Position numbers and translations under genes: made by a program. Source: an uncultured Anaeroplasmataceae bacterium (GTDB lineage Bacteria; Bacillota_I; Bacilli_A; Acholeplasmatales; Anaeroplasmataceae). Taken from it: a stretch of 64,000 nt of DNA. The stretch spans positions 129,837 to 193,836 of the forward strand of contig CAKQEA010000001.1 in the NCBI GenBank assembly GCA_934229785.1, read 5' to 3'. A model generated the notes under the pieces. The model searched no databases. It had not been told where the DNA came from and worked only from the letters and a program-made list of their open reading frames with translations. Position 1 is the stretch's first letter; the number at the start of each line of letters is the position of its first letter. Shown here in pieces: positions 40,801-47,320 of this stretch.

Positions 40801-40825
40801 ATTTGATTATAGTGAAGAAAATTAA
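31871..40825 (+). CDS. giant BspA-type leucine-rich-repeat lipoprotein
   Basis: A 2,984-residue predicted lipoprotein (lipobox LTSC, Cys31). ATG 31871 follows GGTGGGGGAG; an in-frame GTG at 31859 lies inside that site. The N-terminal third has a short LDG-type unit like those of the 1,631-residue protein, InlB-type repeats (GYVFLGWYKDADYKQKYDF, TTIYALF) and several fibronectin-III-like modules. A second pair of InlB-type repeats covers about residues 680-820. From about residue 835 to 2,920 there are dozens of LRR_5/BspA repeats (typical core SYAFNGC..L..I.IPSSVT.IG). A short non-repeat C-terminal cap follows. No anchor other than the lipid is seen. It probably extends far from the cell as an adhesin (family-based inference). 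Confidence 0.88.
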   Translation: MNKTKKTIGKIVLASLSIFAASTTTVNLTSCKKNDTPVFENQGEVGNYYTLDGNTVYFDNNVVTLKIGSDQYNGEYKFDKNVFTIRFDGDVDSIIADYKENYIEFTYSGVKYKFYKDIDYTVSFNTDGGSVVSNATIKNGFKVTAPNSNPTKNGYVFLGWYKDADYKQKYDFNSEVTSNTTIYALFKENTNPREEFTVNFESNVEELKFESVVTYEKKVVNLPNVSVEGKKFLGWWVSDYNDSNRLTYKYDESMELNQNTTLFAIYEDQAPKVSVNSSKISWNSLGLMKDYSINIKNLDGDSNDPIFSKKISTVEQSFDFASLPAGDYLVEVTCGNYTGKAYFANKKLPVVNLYVDDFKLSWNKAFDATNYTIEVDCGNEYYNVKPTSLGDVYEYDFEKIPMSANGIKFTLYAEAEGYIQSKATYILTRVLDAPQLTYDKSTETIKWSKIDNASKYKVTVVTEDDTFNYYVTDTSFSLAEFTGSINYTVSGYSDGYYANSSTGTETKTTLSTPGNISLVEDGYKISWSNVKNAKGYYVVINDGEPKFVTDNFYELTEEEKQISNLKVKIQAVAEDTSNNSYYSNIVEFNNSLINYLVFNEGELSWNPILGVTKYVVIVDDTDKYFVNTNSCKLKLSTGHHTYKVAACSSDESYDESKLFKYENDVFNMYFETNIDDKELDNVSYEYGNVIDLPSIEYPGYTFTGWFKEKGNITTNEFNSSIYDFKEDVTIYAGWTPKSYSISLEYGIYGEGDKTSAQVLFGTKFELPVPKNSDNYKVFMGWYSELNGQGIKYSDENGLSLNSWNDYKNITLYACYADVFEYELIDNGEAYSIKKGFALTDSNLSKNIKEITIPVKYNDKYITTIETAAFADCTNLVVINIPDTIKNIEVGKEGPTASQNCFKSCRSLQSVNIYTTGEVKEEDIKYFSIDGVLIYNNDYNGVELAYFPYYTRTGIYTIPDKVTTIPQMAFKDCDSLTEIVVPYSVTQIDTQAFSGCAKLEKVTFTFLSEEDANEENELNIASKAFYSNSKLVRLDLPARLSNFDSDIIQSCNYLEEINIFGNHPNKKYKSENGVVLTLNGSELLYCPVGKTGEYEVGNSVKAIKYHAFMGCNKLTKVTIGSNVTIIDKEAFKSCSKLEELVFKGTSTDQDLIISTGAFYGCSSLTELTLPENLKTLEVNAFGGTSKLETVHLNSVREIVFDNNAFGTTATSPVFYVKHLTLSKTVQEFEITGVFGTKLEDVTVEEGNEYYKSVDGVLYNSAVTKVVYYPTDREGDYDLPSTIVEIGARVFQSKPGITSITFPSSLKSIGEGAFKSCSKLTSITFVDGGEEELVIGNEAFASCSNLTNVVLPNRLVSIGDSAFTSCKSIVSLTIPDSVQTIGEFAFRYNSKLETINLPKNLIALGESKLSYESLTRTHAFQGCSELKNIYISEENTNYVTVDGILYKKIYGNSDNSANEFLGLSLIVLPAGISGEVVFPKDLIQIGDQIMNDSQVTSIKFAGNGEKEIVFGNYTFYSCKQLQSIELPQGLKTIPQNCFYQCESLTSIVIPKTVTLIMDRAFNYCKNIESIEFEEGGTEDLEFADGYKSSGSGYSQYQGFLYNNHKVKSLVLPQRTKKIGNYAFAAYYSSSYSSDYSSALESIVIPSNVNYIGKNAFYYSKNLSNVEFSGEFSELTLDDYCFSYTSIVNISIPNNTIKLGNYVFSSCANMESIVIPATVKSLGNGVFNNLKKLTSVTFEENSVLETIGYSAFASTAISSITIPKTVVEIGYQAFSGCANLKNVEFENGKTEEGCSLKTIGYKAFANTGLEKFEFPYCGKDEKGGINKLTIGNATNVNLFEGSKNLSEVYLSEAIVSIDKLFIKCPGLTKITISENSENFKTDETAPIIYNINSTAIQYIYGRVENISIPDGIEEIGSYAFAGQTDIKTLKFPKTLKTIGEYAFQNCIGVEEVVFAEGSVITEIGNYAFYNCNKLKSITLPNSITEINEGTFIGCTSLNTVKFPKNLKTIGKSAFAQTRALQEVTFPDSLVEIGQYGFSGSGLTSVNFNEGLTTLGQESFEDCLSLTSVVIPNTITTFKNYIFRRCYALTSVTLPDNLTTLGQGMFSNCTALQTITLPSSLTSLPNDFMEKCTSLKTIKIPNVTSIGNYAFDGCTSLLNVDFADVDKLTSFGTYVFRNCSSLNNVVLPSSVTTIGNYAFQASGLTEIVIPASVKKLGTTTTTGSVFADCNSLVSVTLPESLTTIYGSVFENCTALTEITIPSSVTILGNKVFKGCTSLTKAEIKGAIKTCGTYLFAECSSLTDVTINAKSTKTGSYMFQKCTSLTNVVLPTSLASSGLSTYLFDGCTSLESIEIPSSVTQIPSYFARNCSMLKNVVVKGKITSIGSYAFNGCSLLENIDLTAAITANSLKTLNTYAFQKCSSLKSINIPNVTTVSNYAFDGCTSLSSVTLKAATTIGSYAFRDCTALKTISLPETVTKLDIGCFMDSGLASITIPAKVSTINGAAFNGCKNLSVTNNAEFFVAKNNAIATNTGELITIFNLNSDEYEISSDIVSFDTYVFTGVKGLRKIIIPSSVTAISSYAFQNCGDLEEVVLPETLTKIGSYAFNECLKLNKINFPSSLEEINAFAFENTALTEVILPEGLTTLGNGVFKDCKNIERVYLPGTITSLATSSASGGLFNGCISLTSVEFGEGYSMLASYMFANCSSLETIVLPQSASEKFDTSTYMFMNCTKLNSVVLPSDCTIIPTYAFSGCSELANIIVPDSVVTIDSSAFANSGLTSIKFSSVTKLGSSVFAECQNLVSVELPGTITSISSNVFKNCTKLKNVILHEGMTVTGNSMFLGCSSLESIEIPSTVLSINGYMFQDCENLTEVILHEGLNEISYMSFYNDSKLSKINLPSTLTKIYYGSFYNCTSIKKLLIPEGCSLTQMSSAEKSLFGNWTSDQIVCTKDSIYDITGSWGEACSYSNYYGYWSNTNATFIFDYSEEN
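34370..40640 (+). repeat. BspA/LRR_5 repeat tract
   Basis: A tandem array of about 69-base units encoding ~23-residue leucine-rich repeats. Some units are also near-identical as DNA. For example GATGGTTGTACATCACTT occurs at about 38,313 and again at about 38,889, with a close variant near 39,177. Other runs of GGTTCATATGCCTTTAATG recur near 39,011 and 39,662. Such repeats can support recombination that changes repeat number. Confidence 0.75.
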
Positions 40826-40873
40826 TTTTATAAAAAAACGTTGAACTATAAGAAGTATTTTTGGAGGTTTAAT

Positions 40874-42820
40874 TTGAGGAAAAAATTATTGTTTGTTTTA
40901 ATTTTTATCTGTTTTGTGTTATCTGGTTGTAAAGATAAGGATAATGCTACAAATAGTAATACCACTGACATAACAAAAACATCTATGAATCTTGTTTTAG
41001 ATGAGTGTGAGATATTATCTTGGAATAAGGTGGAAAATGCTTCTAAATATATAGTTCATATTAATGATGATGATTATGAAGCTGAAACAAATCAATTAGA
41101 TTGTTTCATGCTTCTAAATCATTATGGAAATTATGAAATAACTGTTTCTGCAGTAAATGAGCAGGAAGAGTTAGAAAAATCTAATATTTTAGAATATGAC
41201 CTTGAAATACCACAAGGCTTAGCTACTAAGTATAATAGTGATGAAACGGAAATAATATTTGGTGTTTATGATCCATCGCTTGTTAAAGGAAAGGTAATAG
41301 TACCAAGCAATGTTAATGATAAGCCGGTCACTACCTTATTAGCAAATGCATTTAAGGATTGTAAGGCTATGACAGGTATAATCTTGCCTGATGTAATAGA
41401 TACTATTGGAAGGTGCGCATTTAAAAATTGTGAAAAAATGACAAGATGTAAGCTCCCCAAATTTTTAGATACCATAGATGTTGGATTATTTGAAAATTGT
41501 ACATCACTTGTGAAGCTTGAAAGATTTAACTATGTAGAATCAATTGGCGGTTCGGCTTTTAAAGGATGCACTTCATTGAGGGAAATAATTATACCTGATT
41601 CAATAATATGGGGGAGAACTTCATCTGCTCTAAACTTAATTCAATGTACTAGTCTTGAATATATAGAATTTCCTTCAAATTATCAAGGTGAGCTTCCAAA
41701 ATTTGGAGATAAGCTAGTTAAAATTGAACTAAATGGTAACGAAAACATAATTTATGATGAAGAAAATAATTGCTATGTAAATAAAGATAAAACGACTTTA
41801 TTGTTAGGAGATTATAACTCAACAATTCCATCATATGTATCTACAATAGGCAAATATGCTTTCTATTTACGTTCAGTTAAGAATATTGAAATTCCATCAA
41901 ATGTTAAGCTGATAGAAAGATTTGCATTTTCTTCATGTAATGAGCTGGAAAATATAATATTAAATGAAGGAATTGAGGAGTTGGAGACGGATGCATTTAG
42001 TTGGTGTGAATCCCTAACTTCAATTTATATACCAAGTACTTTGACAAAGCTTCATTCTAGTTATATCGCTTGTGCTTCATTCACGGGTGTGGATTTTTCA
42101 AGTATTGAGGTATCAAGCAAAAACCCGGTATATAGTTCTGATTGTAATTGTTTAATAGAAAAAGAAACGTTATCAATAGTTAAGGGAAATAGTAACAGTG
42201 TAATTCCAGGCTATATTAAAAATATTAAAGAATTAGCTTTTTTTAATTGCAAATTTAATGAAATCATACTTCCTGTAGGATTAGAAAGAATAGAATATAG
42301 TGCATTTGCGGGATGTGAAAATTTAACTGAGGTTAGAATTCCAAAAACAGTAAAATATATTGGAAGCTATGCTTTTAATACATATAGTTTACAGCTTAGT
42401 ATTTATCTACCACATGAGGTTGAATATGTTGATAGATGTATAGGACCAGAAGATTCTAAATCACCTCAAGTAACTGACATATATATTGATACAGAAAATA
42501 GCCCTTCTAGTTGGAATCATGAATGGTGTTATAAATGTCTTGTTGTTACAACAAATTTTTCTTATGAGGGTGACATTCCTTATGTAGATTCTATTTTAAT
42601 AGATAATATTGGGTGTATAAATGTTCCATATAGAGAAGGTTATGAATGTGTTGGCTTAAGTTTTCAAGCAAATAGAAATATAATTGATTTCAAACCTAAA
42701 ACAGTTGTTGGGAGTGTAAGTGGAAATTCGTATTTATATATGCTTACACAAGAAGAACGTTTAAAATTAAATAAAATGCATAGAGGAGAGTATCTCTATG
42801 TAATATGGAAAAAAATTTAA
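40874..42820 (+). CDS. BspA-type leucine-rich-repeat lipoprotein, TTG start
   Basis: A 648-residue predicted lipoprotein. I start it at TTG 40874, because GGAGG lies at 40863-40867 and the resulting N-terminus (MRKKLLFVLIFICFVLSGC) is an ideal lipoprotein signal with lipobox LSGC (Cys19). A TTG at 40841 would add 11 residues without a ribosome-binding site. A fibronectin-like domain (about residues 35-110) is followed by LRR_5 repeats (ANAFKDCKAMTGIILPDVID, SYAFNTYSLQLSIYLP) and a C-terminal InlB-like tail ending in YLYVIWKKI. It lies 48 bases after the giant gene with no terminator between them, so it is probably co-transcribed. Probably another surface adhesin. Confidence 0.82.
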   Translation: MRKKLLFVLIFICFVLSGCKDKDNATNSNTTDITKTSMNLVLDECEILSWNKVENASKYIVHINDDDYEAETNQLDCFMLLNHYGNYEITVSAVNEQEELEKSNILEYDLEIPQGLATKYNSDETEIIFGVYDPSLVKGKVIVPSNVNDKPVTTLLANAFKDCKAMTGIILPDVIDTIGRCAFKNCEKMTRCKLPKFLDTIDVGLFENCTSLVKLERFNYVESIGGSAFKGCTSLREIIIPDSIIWGRTSSALNLIQCTSLEYIEFPSNYQGELPKFGDKLVKIELNGNENIIYDEENNCYVNKDKTTLLLGDYNSTIPSYVSTIGKYAFYLRSVKNIEIPSNVKLIERFAFSSCNELENIILNEGIEELETDAFSWCESLTSIYIPSTLTKLHSSYIACASFTGVDFSSIEVSSKNPVYSSDCNCLIEKETLSIVKGNSNSVIPGYIKNIKELAFFNCKFNEIILPVGLERIEYSAFAGCENLTEVRIPKTVKYIGSYAFNTYSLQLSIYLPHEVEYVDRCIGPEDSKSPQVTDIYIDTENSPSSWNHEWCYKCLVVTTNFSYEGDIPYVDSILIDNIGCINVPYREGYECVGLSFQANRNIIDFKPKTVVGSVSGNSYLYMLTQEERLKLNKMHRGEYLYVIWKKI

Positions 42821-43038
42821 AGAAAGAGGTATAAAAATTGTCAGCGCTTATTTTTTTTCATTTTATAAGTGCAAATCAATGCATGGGTAAATTTTAAAGC
42901 AAGTTTTTTGATTTGTCTTAGAGAATATTTTTGAAGTTATAATTTATTCGTTTTAATTACATTATATTAAAAGGTATTTTTCAACAGGCTAGTTGTAAAT
43001 AATTATCTATATTTCTTTTGAAAAAAATATTGTTATCT

Positions 43039-43067
43039 TTGCAATAATAAATATGATATTGTATAAT
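43039..43067 (+). promoter_or_regulatory. promoter of miaB-ricA
   Basis: TTGCAA (43039-43044) and TATAAT (43062-43067) are spaced 17 bases apart. The start would be near 43074, only about 10 bases before ATG 43084, so the leader is very short. AGGTGATG sits directly at the 5' end of the message. Confidence 0.65.
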
Positions 43068-43083
43068 AACATAGGTGATGTAA

Positions 43084-44517
43084 ATGAAAAATATAAAAAT
43101 AGCACTTCCTTCATTAAAGGATGCTAAATTAAGAAAAAATTTTAATGTTGAAACTATTCGTTATAAAATGGCAGATAAATATGCAAATCTTGGAAAAGGT
43201 AAAACATATTATATTTTTACATATGGATGTCAGGGTAATGAAGCTGATAGTGAGGTAATGAGTGGTATTTTAGAGGGTGTCGGATATAGATTATCTGATG
43301 ATCCGATGAATTCAGATGTTGTTTTGCTAAATACCTGTGCAATTCGTGAGAATGCTGAACAAAGAATTTGGGGTGTTTTAGGCCAACTAAAGGGTAGAAA
43401 AAGAGAAAATCCTGATATGATTGTTGGTATTTGTGGATGTATGCCACAAGAAGAGAATGCAACTAATAAAATTCTTGAGTCATATGATTTTATTGATATT
43501 GTATTTGGTACTCATAATAGAGATCACTTACCAGAGCTTATTTACCAAGCCTATTTAACTAAGGCTAAGGTTGTTGAAGTCTTATCAAACGAGGGTACTA
43601 TTTTAGAGGATGCTCCTAAGGTAAGAGCATCTCATCATAAGGCTTGGGTAAATATAATGTTTGGTTGTGATGAGTTCTGTACTTATTGTATTGTTCCATA
43701 TACTAGAGGAAGAGAAAGATCTAGAAAAAAAGAGGATATAATAAGTGAGGTTAAAGAACTTGTTGCAGAAGGTTATAAGGAAGTAACTCTTTTAGGCCAA
43801 AATGTTAATGCTTATGGTAAGGATTTAGGTAGTGATTATACATTTGGTGATTTACTATATGATTTAGATAAAACTGGTATTGAACGTATAAGATATACAA
43901 CATCTCATCCAAGGGATTTAGATGAAAAAACTATGCTTGCAATGCGTGACTGCAAATCAGTTATGCCACATCTTCATTTACCTGTTCAATCTGGTGATGA
44001 TCATATTTTAAAAATTATGAATCGTAAATATACATACGATGAATATATGACTAAAATTAATCGATTAAAGGAGCTTGTTCCTGATATTTCTATAACAACT
44101 GATATTATTGTTGGATTCCCTAATGAGACAGAGGAGGAATTTCAAAATACGCTAAAGCTTTGTAAAAATGTTGGCTATGAAGGAGCCTATACATTTATTT
44201 ATTCTCCACGTGAAGGAACACCTGCAGCTAAGATGGAGGATCATGTTTCTATGGAAGAAAAGCATGATAGATTAAATAGATTGAATGAAATTATTAATGA
44301 AGGCTATAAAAAGGGGCATGAAAGATTCTTAAATAAGGTTGTTGAGGTATTAGTTGATGGTGAAAGTAAGAATGGAGAAGGAATGATGTGTGGATATACT
44401 CCAAATTTAAAACTTACTCACTTTAAATCAAATGATAAATCATTGATTGGAAAAACAGTTAAGGTTAAGGTCACAGAGGCTAAAACTTGGTTTATGATTG
44501 GTGAACTTTGTGAATGA
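43084..44517 (+). CDS. miaB: tRNA-2-methylthio-N6-isopentenyladenosine synthase MiaB
   Basis: A radical-SAM methylthiotransferase that adds the 2-methylthio group to i6A37 in tRNAs reading UNN codons. The 477-residue length is normal. The N-terminal cluster ligands are Cys49 (TYGCQGNEADSE), Cys85 (NTCAIREN) and Cys119 (GICGCMPQ). The radical-SAM cluster CxxxCxxC is Cys195, Cys199 and Cys202 (GCDEFCTYCIVPYTRGRERS). A C-terminal TRAM domain with VVEVLVDGESK follows. The downstream gene overlaps its end and is ricA-like, the same order as ymcB-ymcA in Bacillus subtilis, which supports the assignment over MtaB or RimO. Confidence 0.95.
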   Translation: MKNIKIALPSLKDAKLRKNFNVETIRYKMADKYANLGKGKTYYIFTYGCQGNEADSEVMSGILEGVGYRLSDDPMNSDVVLLNTCAIRENAEQRIWGVLGQLKGRKRENPDMIVGICGCMPQEENATNKILESYDFIDIVFGTHNRDHLPELIYQAYLTKAKVVEVLSNEGTILEDAPKVRASHHKAWVNIMFGCDEFCTYCIVPYTRGRERSRKKEDIISEVKELVAEGYKEVTLLGQNVNAYGKDLGSDYTFGDLLYDLDKTGIERIRYTTSHPRDLDEKTMLAMRDCKSVMPHLHLPVQSGDDHILKIMNRKYTYDEYMTKINRLKELVPDISITTDIIVGFPNETEEEFQNTLKLCKNVGYEGAYTFIYSPREGTPAAKMEDHVSMEEKHDRLNRLNEIINEGYKKGHERFLNKVVEVLVDGESKNGEGMMCGYTPNLKLTHFKSNDKSLIGKTVKVKVTEAKTWFMIGELCE

Positions 44518-44845
44518 CAGAAGTAATATTCTTATAGATGAATTTAAAAATTTAGAAGAGGTTAAAAGAATTCATGAGCTTGAAGGCTTTATAGATAAGA
44601 ATAGTGATATTAAGCTTTTATTTAATAAATTAAAATTAAAACAAAAACAATTAGTTAATGCTAAAGAGTATAATCAGATAAATCAATATAATTTATATTT
44701 GAATGAGTATAATGAATTGTATAAAAAATTAATTGATTATCCTTTTGTAGAAGAATATTTAGAGCTTTTAGATATTATAGATAAGATGCTTGTAAGTGTT
44801 TGTAAAAATATAGAAAATGGCTTAACTAAAGCAATAATTGATTAA
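44510..44845 (+). CDS. ricA: RicA/YmcA-like (Com_YlbF family) protein, short form
   Basis: A helical protein of 111 residues. The stretch KLKQKQLVNAKEYNQINQYN and the following YPFVEEYLEL...IDKMLVSVCKNIENGLTKAII match the Com_YlbF pattern of Bacillus YmcA (RicA). RicA works with RicF and RicT as a specificity factor for RNase Y mRNA processing (known in B. subtilis). GTG 44510 is chosen because GGTGA lies at 44500-44504 and it overlaps the miaB stop by 8 bases. The Bacillus protein has a C-terminal tail with cysteines that bind an iron-sulphur cluster; this one ends before it. Its only Cys lies within the helical core. Confidence 0.72.
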   Translation: MNDRSNILIDEFKNLEEVKRIHELEGFIDKNSDIKLLFNKLKLKQKQLVNAKEYNQINQYNLYLNEYNELYKKLIDYPFVEEYLELLDIIDKMLVSVCKNIENGLTKAIID

Positions 44846-44926
44846 AAAAGATATATTCTACTGAAATTATGTCAATGTAAACATTTTCATTGATATGAAC
44901 TTTATTCGGTAGAATATATCTTTTTT
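44844..44926 (+). terminator. long two-level terminator after ricA
   Basis: An 18-base perfect inverted repeat pairs 44844-44861 with 44909-44926, A-rich on the left and ending in six T on the right. Inside it ATGTCAATG (44869-44877) pairs with CATTGATAT (44888-44896) with one G-U. It separates miaB-ricA from the second importer and could work in both directions. Confidence 0.75.
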
Positions 44927-45051
44927 GTTTAAAAATTTAAAAATGTATAACAAACTTTACTTCAATAAAAACAAAAATTCAAAAATCGACATAAAAATTG
45001 CATATACTTTTGGTAAAAATTGGAAAAAATAAAAAAAATTCATAAAAACAC

Positions 45052-45080
45052 TTGTTTTAACGAATAAATAGTATTATAAT
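45052..45080 (+). promoter_or_regulatory. promoter of the second oligopeptide importer operon
   Basis: TTGTTT (45052-45057) and TATAAT (45075-45080) are spaced 17 bases apart. The start would be near 45087, giving a leader of about 26 bases that includes AGAAGGAGTG before ATG 45113. Confidence 0.65.
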
Positions 45081-45112
45081 GTATTTACAAAAATTAGAAG
45101 GAGTGATTTATT

Positions 45113-47242
45113 ATGAAAATGAAAAAATATGGAATTGCTGCTTTAGCAGTGGCAGCAACACTTAGCTTAGCTGCTTGTTCTAAGGAGACACCTTCTCAAA
45201 AGAATGCAAAATATGTAAAGGAGACTGGTGCATCCGCTGAAAATGATTTGGATATTTTCACTGAACAGCTAGGAGGGTTTAATTCTCAATATTTAGAGGC
45301 TAAAAAAATAGCTGATGATAGTGAAAGATATGTAGCTATGGCAAAGGCTGAGGCTGAATTATTGAAACAATCAGTATTTTTACCTACATCAACAAGAGGT
45401 GGAAATTATGCGATTACTAAGGTAGCGCCACGTACAGCTCCATATGCAATGTGGGGTTCTGATGAATATAGATATAAAACTCTTGTTGTTACTAATGAAG
45501 CTATCAAAAAAACTGATAGAGAAAAATTATTAGCTGATTGGAATGAAAAAAAGGGCGATTCGTCATATGATCCTGTTTCATATGCTAAAAATTATTTGAA
45601 TAGTAAGGGGTATACTTTTAGTGATAAGTACCAATATCAATATATTGAAGGTGCAAAAACATTTGATGCACTTGCAACATCATTGACTGCAGATACTGAG
45701 GTTACAACAAACTTTAATGATGGATTGATTGAATATGATGGTGCAAATCGTATTGTTGGTGCTTTGGCAGAGTCATGGGAAAAGAAAACTGTTGGTGGCA
45801 AAGTTGTCTATGATTTTAAAATTCGTGACAATATGTACTGGGCAGATAATTCAACAGGAAAGGCTACATCTTATAAAATTACAGCACAAGACTTTGTAAC
45901 AGGATTTCAACATATGCTAGATGCCAGTGGTGGTTTGGAATATTTGGTTCAAGGTGTAATTGAAGGTGCAGATGAATACTTAAATGGTACAACGACAGAT
46001 TTTAATGATGTTGGTGTTAAGGCAATTGATAATAATACAGTTAGATATACATTGTGTAATGATTGCTCATATTTCTTGACATATTTAAGTTATAATATTT
46101 ATCAACCATTAAATAAGGAATATTTTGAGTCAAAAGGTGGTAGACTAGGTATTAAGGAGTTTGCTGAGGCATCAGCTGCAGAATCATATACTTATGGTAA
46201 GACAAAGAGTGATGTATTATCAAGTGGTGCTTATTATGTGGCTGAATATGCTGATAAGGGTAATTTAACATTTAAAAAGGTTGAAAATTATTGGGATACA
46301 AATACTCAAATTAATGAAATTACTTGGATGTTTAATGATGGTCAAAATCAATTGAAAGGATACAATGCGTTTAAAGATGGAACATTATCTGGTGTAGGTT
46401 TAAATACAGCTGCAATTGAGCAATCAAAAAATGATGGTTTATTTAATGATTATGCCTTTGTATCAGATACTCAATCAACGACTTATTTTGCTGCATATAA
46501 TTTAAATCGTCAAACATTTGTATTATCAAATGGTTCTTGTGAATCAGCTCAATCTGTTGATAATGCTAAATTGACAAATAAGGCTATGCAGAATCAAAAG
46601 TTCCGTTTAGCATTAAACTATGCATTTGATAAGGCAACTTGGAATGGTCAGTCTGTCGGCGATGAATTAAAGCTTAACTCTCTAAGAAATTCATACACTC
46701 CTTGGGATTTTGTATCAACAACAAAGGAAGTTACAACACAGCTTGCTGATGGAACAAGTAAGACATATCAAGCAGGTACAGCATATGGCCAAATAATGCA
46801 AGATCAGTTAACTGCATTAGGTGTTAAGGCTGATTTACATGATAGTACAGATGGTTGGTATAATGTTGAAAATGCTAAAAAAGCAATGGCAGATGCAATT
46901 GAAGAATTAAAAACTGATGGTGTTACAATTGATAGCAAAAATAAGGTTGTCATTGATGTTAATTATTATGAGGCTTCAACAATTCAAACAAATCAAGCTA
47001 ACGCATATAAAAAATCAATTGAGGATGCTCTTGGAGATTATGTTCAAGTTAATTTAATTCCAGCAAGTACAACAGATGACTATTATTCATGTGGTTATCG
47101 TGCAGCTGATGGTGCAGCAGCTAATTATGATGTGTTCTACGGCTCTGGTTGGGGTCCTGATTATGGTGATCCATCAACATATCTTGATACTTTCTTAAGT
47201 GAAGGTGCTGGATACATGACTAAAACAATTGGTTTATGGTAA
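45113..47242 (+). CDS. oligopeptide-binding lipoprotein, SBP_bac_5 family, lacking the usual C-terminal segment
   Basis: An AmiA/OppA-like binding lipoprotein of 709 residues (lipobox LAAC, Cys22). Family features include YDFKIRDNMYWAD, KITAQDFVTGFQHMLD and GWGPDYGDPSTYLDTFL near the end. In family members that last motif is normally followed by about 100 or more residues that complete the fold and close the ligand cleft. Here only 18 residues follow and the protein stops at TIGLW. The other binding protein in this window has about 110 residues after the equivalent point, with the typical VEMPVYQR segment. The missing part does not appear in another frame downstream, so it looks deleted rather than frameshifted. 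It heads an otherwise complete importer operon. Confidence 0.85.
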   Translation: MKMKKYGIAALAVAATLSLAACSKETPSQKNAKYVKETGASAENDLDIFTEQLGGFNSQYLEAKKIADDSERYVAMAKAEAELLKQSVFLPTSTRGGNYAITKVAPRTAPYAMWGSDEYRYKTLVVTNEAIKKTDREKLLADWNEKKGDSSYDPVSYAKNYLNSKGYTFSDKYQYQYIEGAKTFDALATSLTADTEVTTNFNDGLIEYDGANRIVGALAESWEKKTVGGKVVYDFKIRDNMYWADNSTGKATSYKITAQDFVTGFQHMLDASGGLEYLVQGVIEGADEYLNGTTTDFNDVGVKAIDNNTVRYTLCNDCSYFLTYLSYNIYQPLNKEYFESKGGRLGIKEFAEASAAESYTYGKTKSDVLSSGAYYVAEYADKGNLTFKKVENYWDTNTQINEITWMFNDGQNQLKGYNAFKDGTLSGVGLNTAAIEQSKNDGLFNDYAFVSDTQSTTYFAAYNLNRQTFVLSNGSCESAQSVDNAKLTNKAMQNQKFRLALNYAFDKATWNGQSVGDELKLNSLRNSYTPWDFVSTTKEVTTQLADGTSKTYQAGTAYGQIMQDQLTALGVKADLHDSTDGWYNVENAKKAMADAIEELKTDGVTIDSKNKVVIDVNYYEASTIQTNQANAYKKSIEDALGDYVQVNLIPASTTDDYYSCGYRAADGAAANYDVFYGSGWGPDYGDPSTYLDTFLSEGAGYMTKTIGLW

Positions 47243-47265
47243 AATTATTAAAAGTATTATAGTTT

Positions 47266-47293
47266 AGGGGGATGAGTTTTTTACTCATCCTCT
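47266..47293 (+). promoter_or_regulatory. intercistronic hairpin after the binding-protein gene
   Basis: GGGGATGAGT (47268-47277) pairs with ACTCATCCTC (47283-47292) around five T, a 10-pair stem with one G-U. An additional A-T pair may extend it. No T-run follows. Such hairpins between a binding-protein gene and its permease genes usually stabilise the upstream message or cause partial termination, giving more binding protein than membrane subunits. Confidence 0.6.
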
Positions 47294-47320
47294 TAAGCAC
47301 TAAAAAAAGGAGTGAAATTT

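Noticed and set aside
31879..40825. Integrated phage or transposon as source of the repeat-rich region
   Set aside because: No integrase, transposase, terminal inverted repeats or target duplications were seen; the repeats are explained by leucine-rich-repeat coding units.
42844..42872. Imperfect hairpin GCGCTTAT / ATAAGTGC after the second LRR lipoprotein gene, with a partial cre-like sequence over it
   Set aside because: No T-run follows the stem, the loop is long, and the cre match has at least two mismatches. Too weak to call a terminator or operator.
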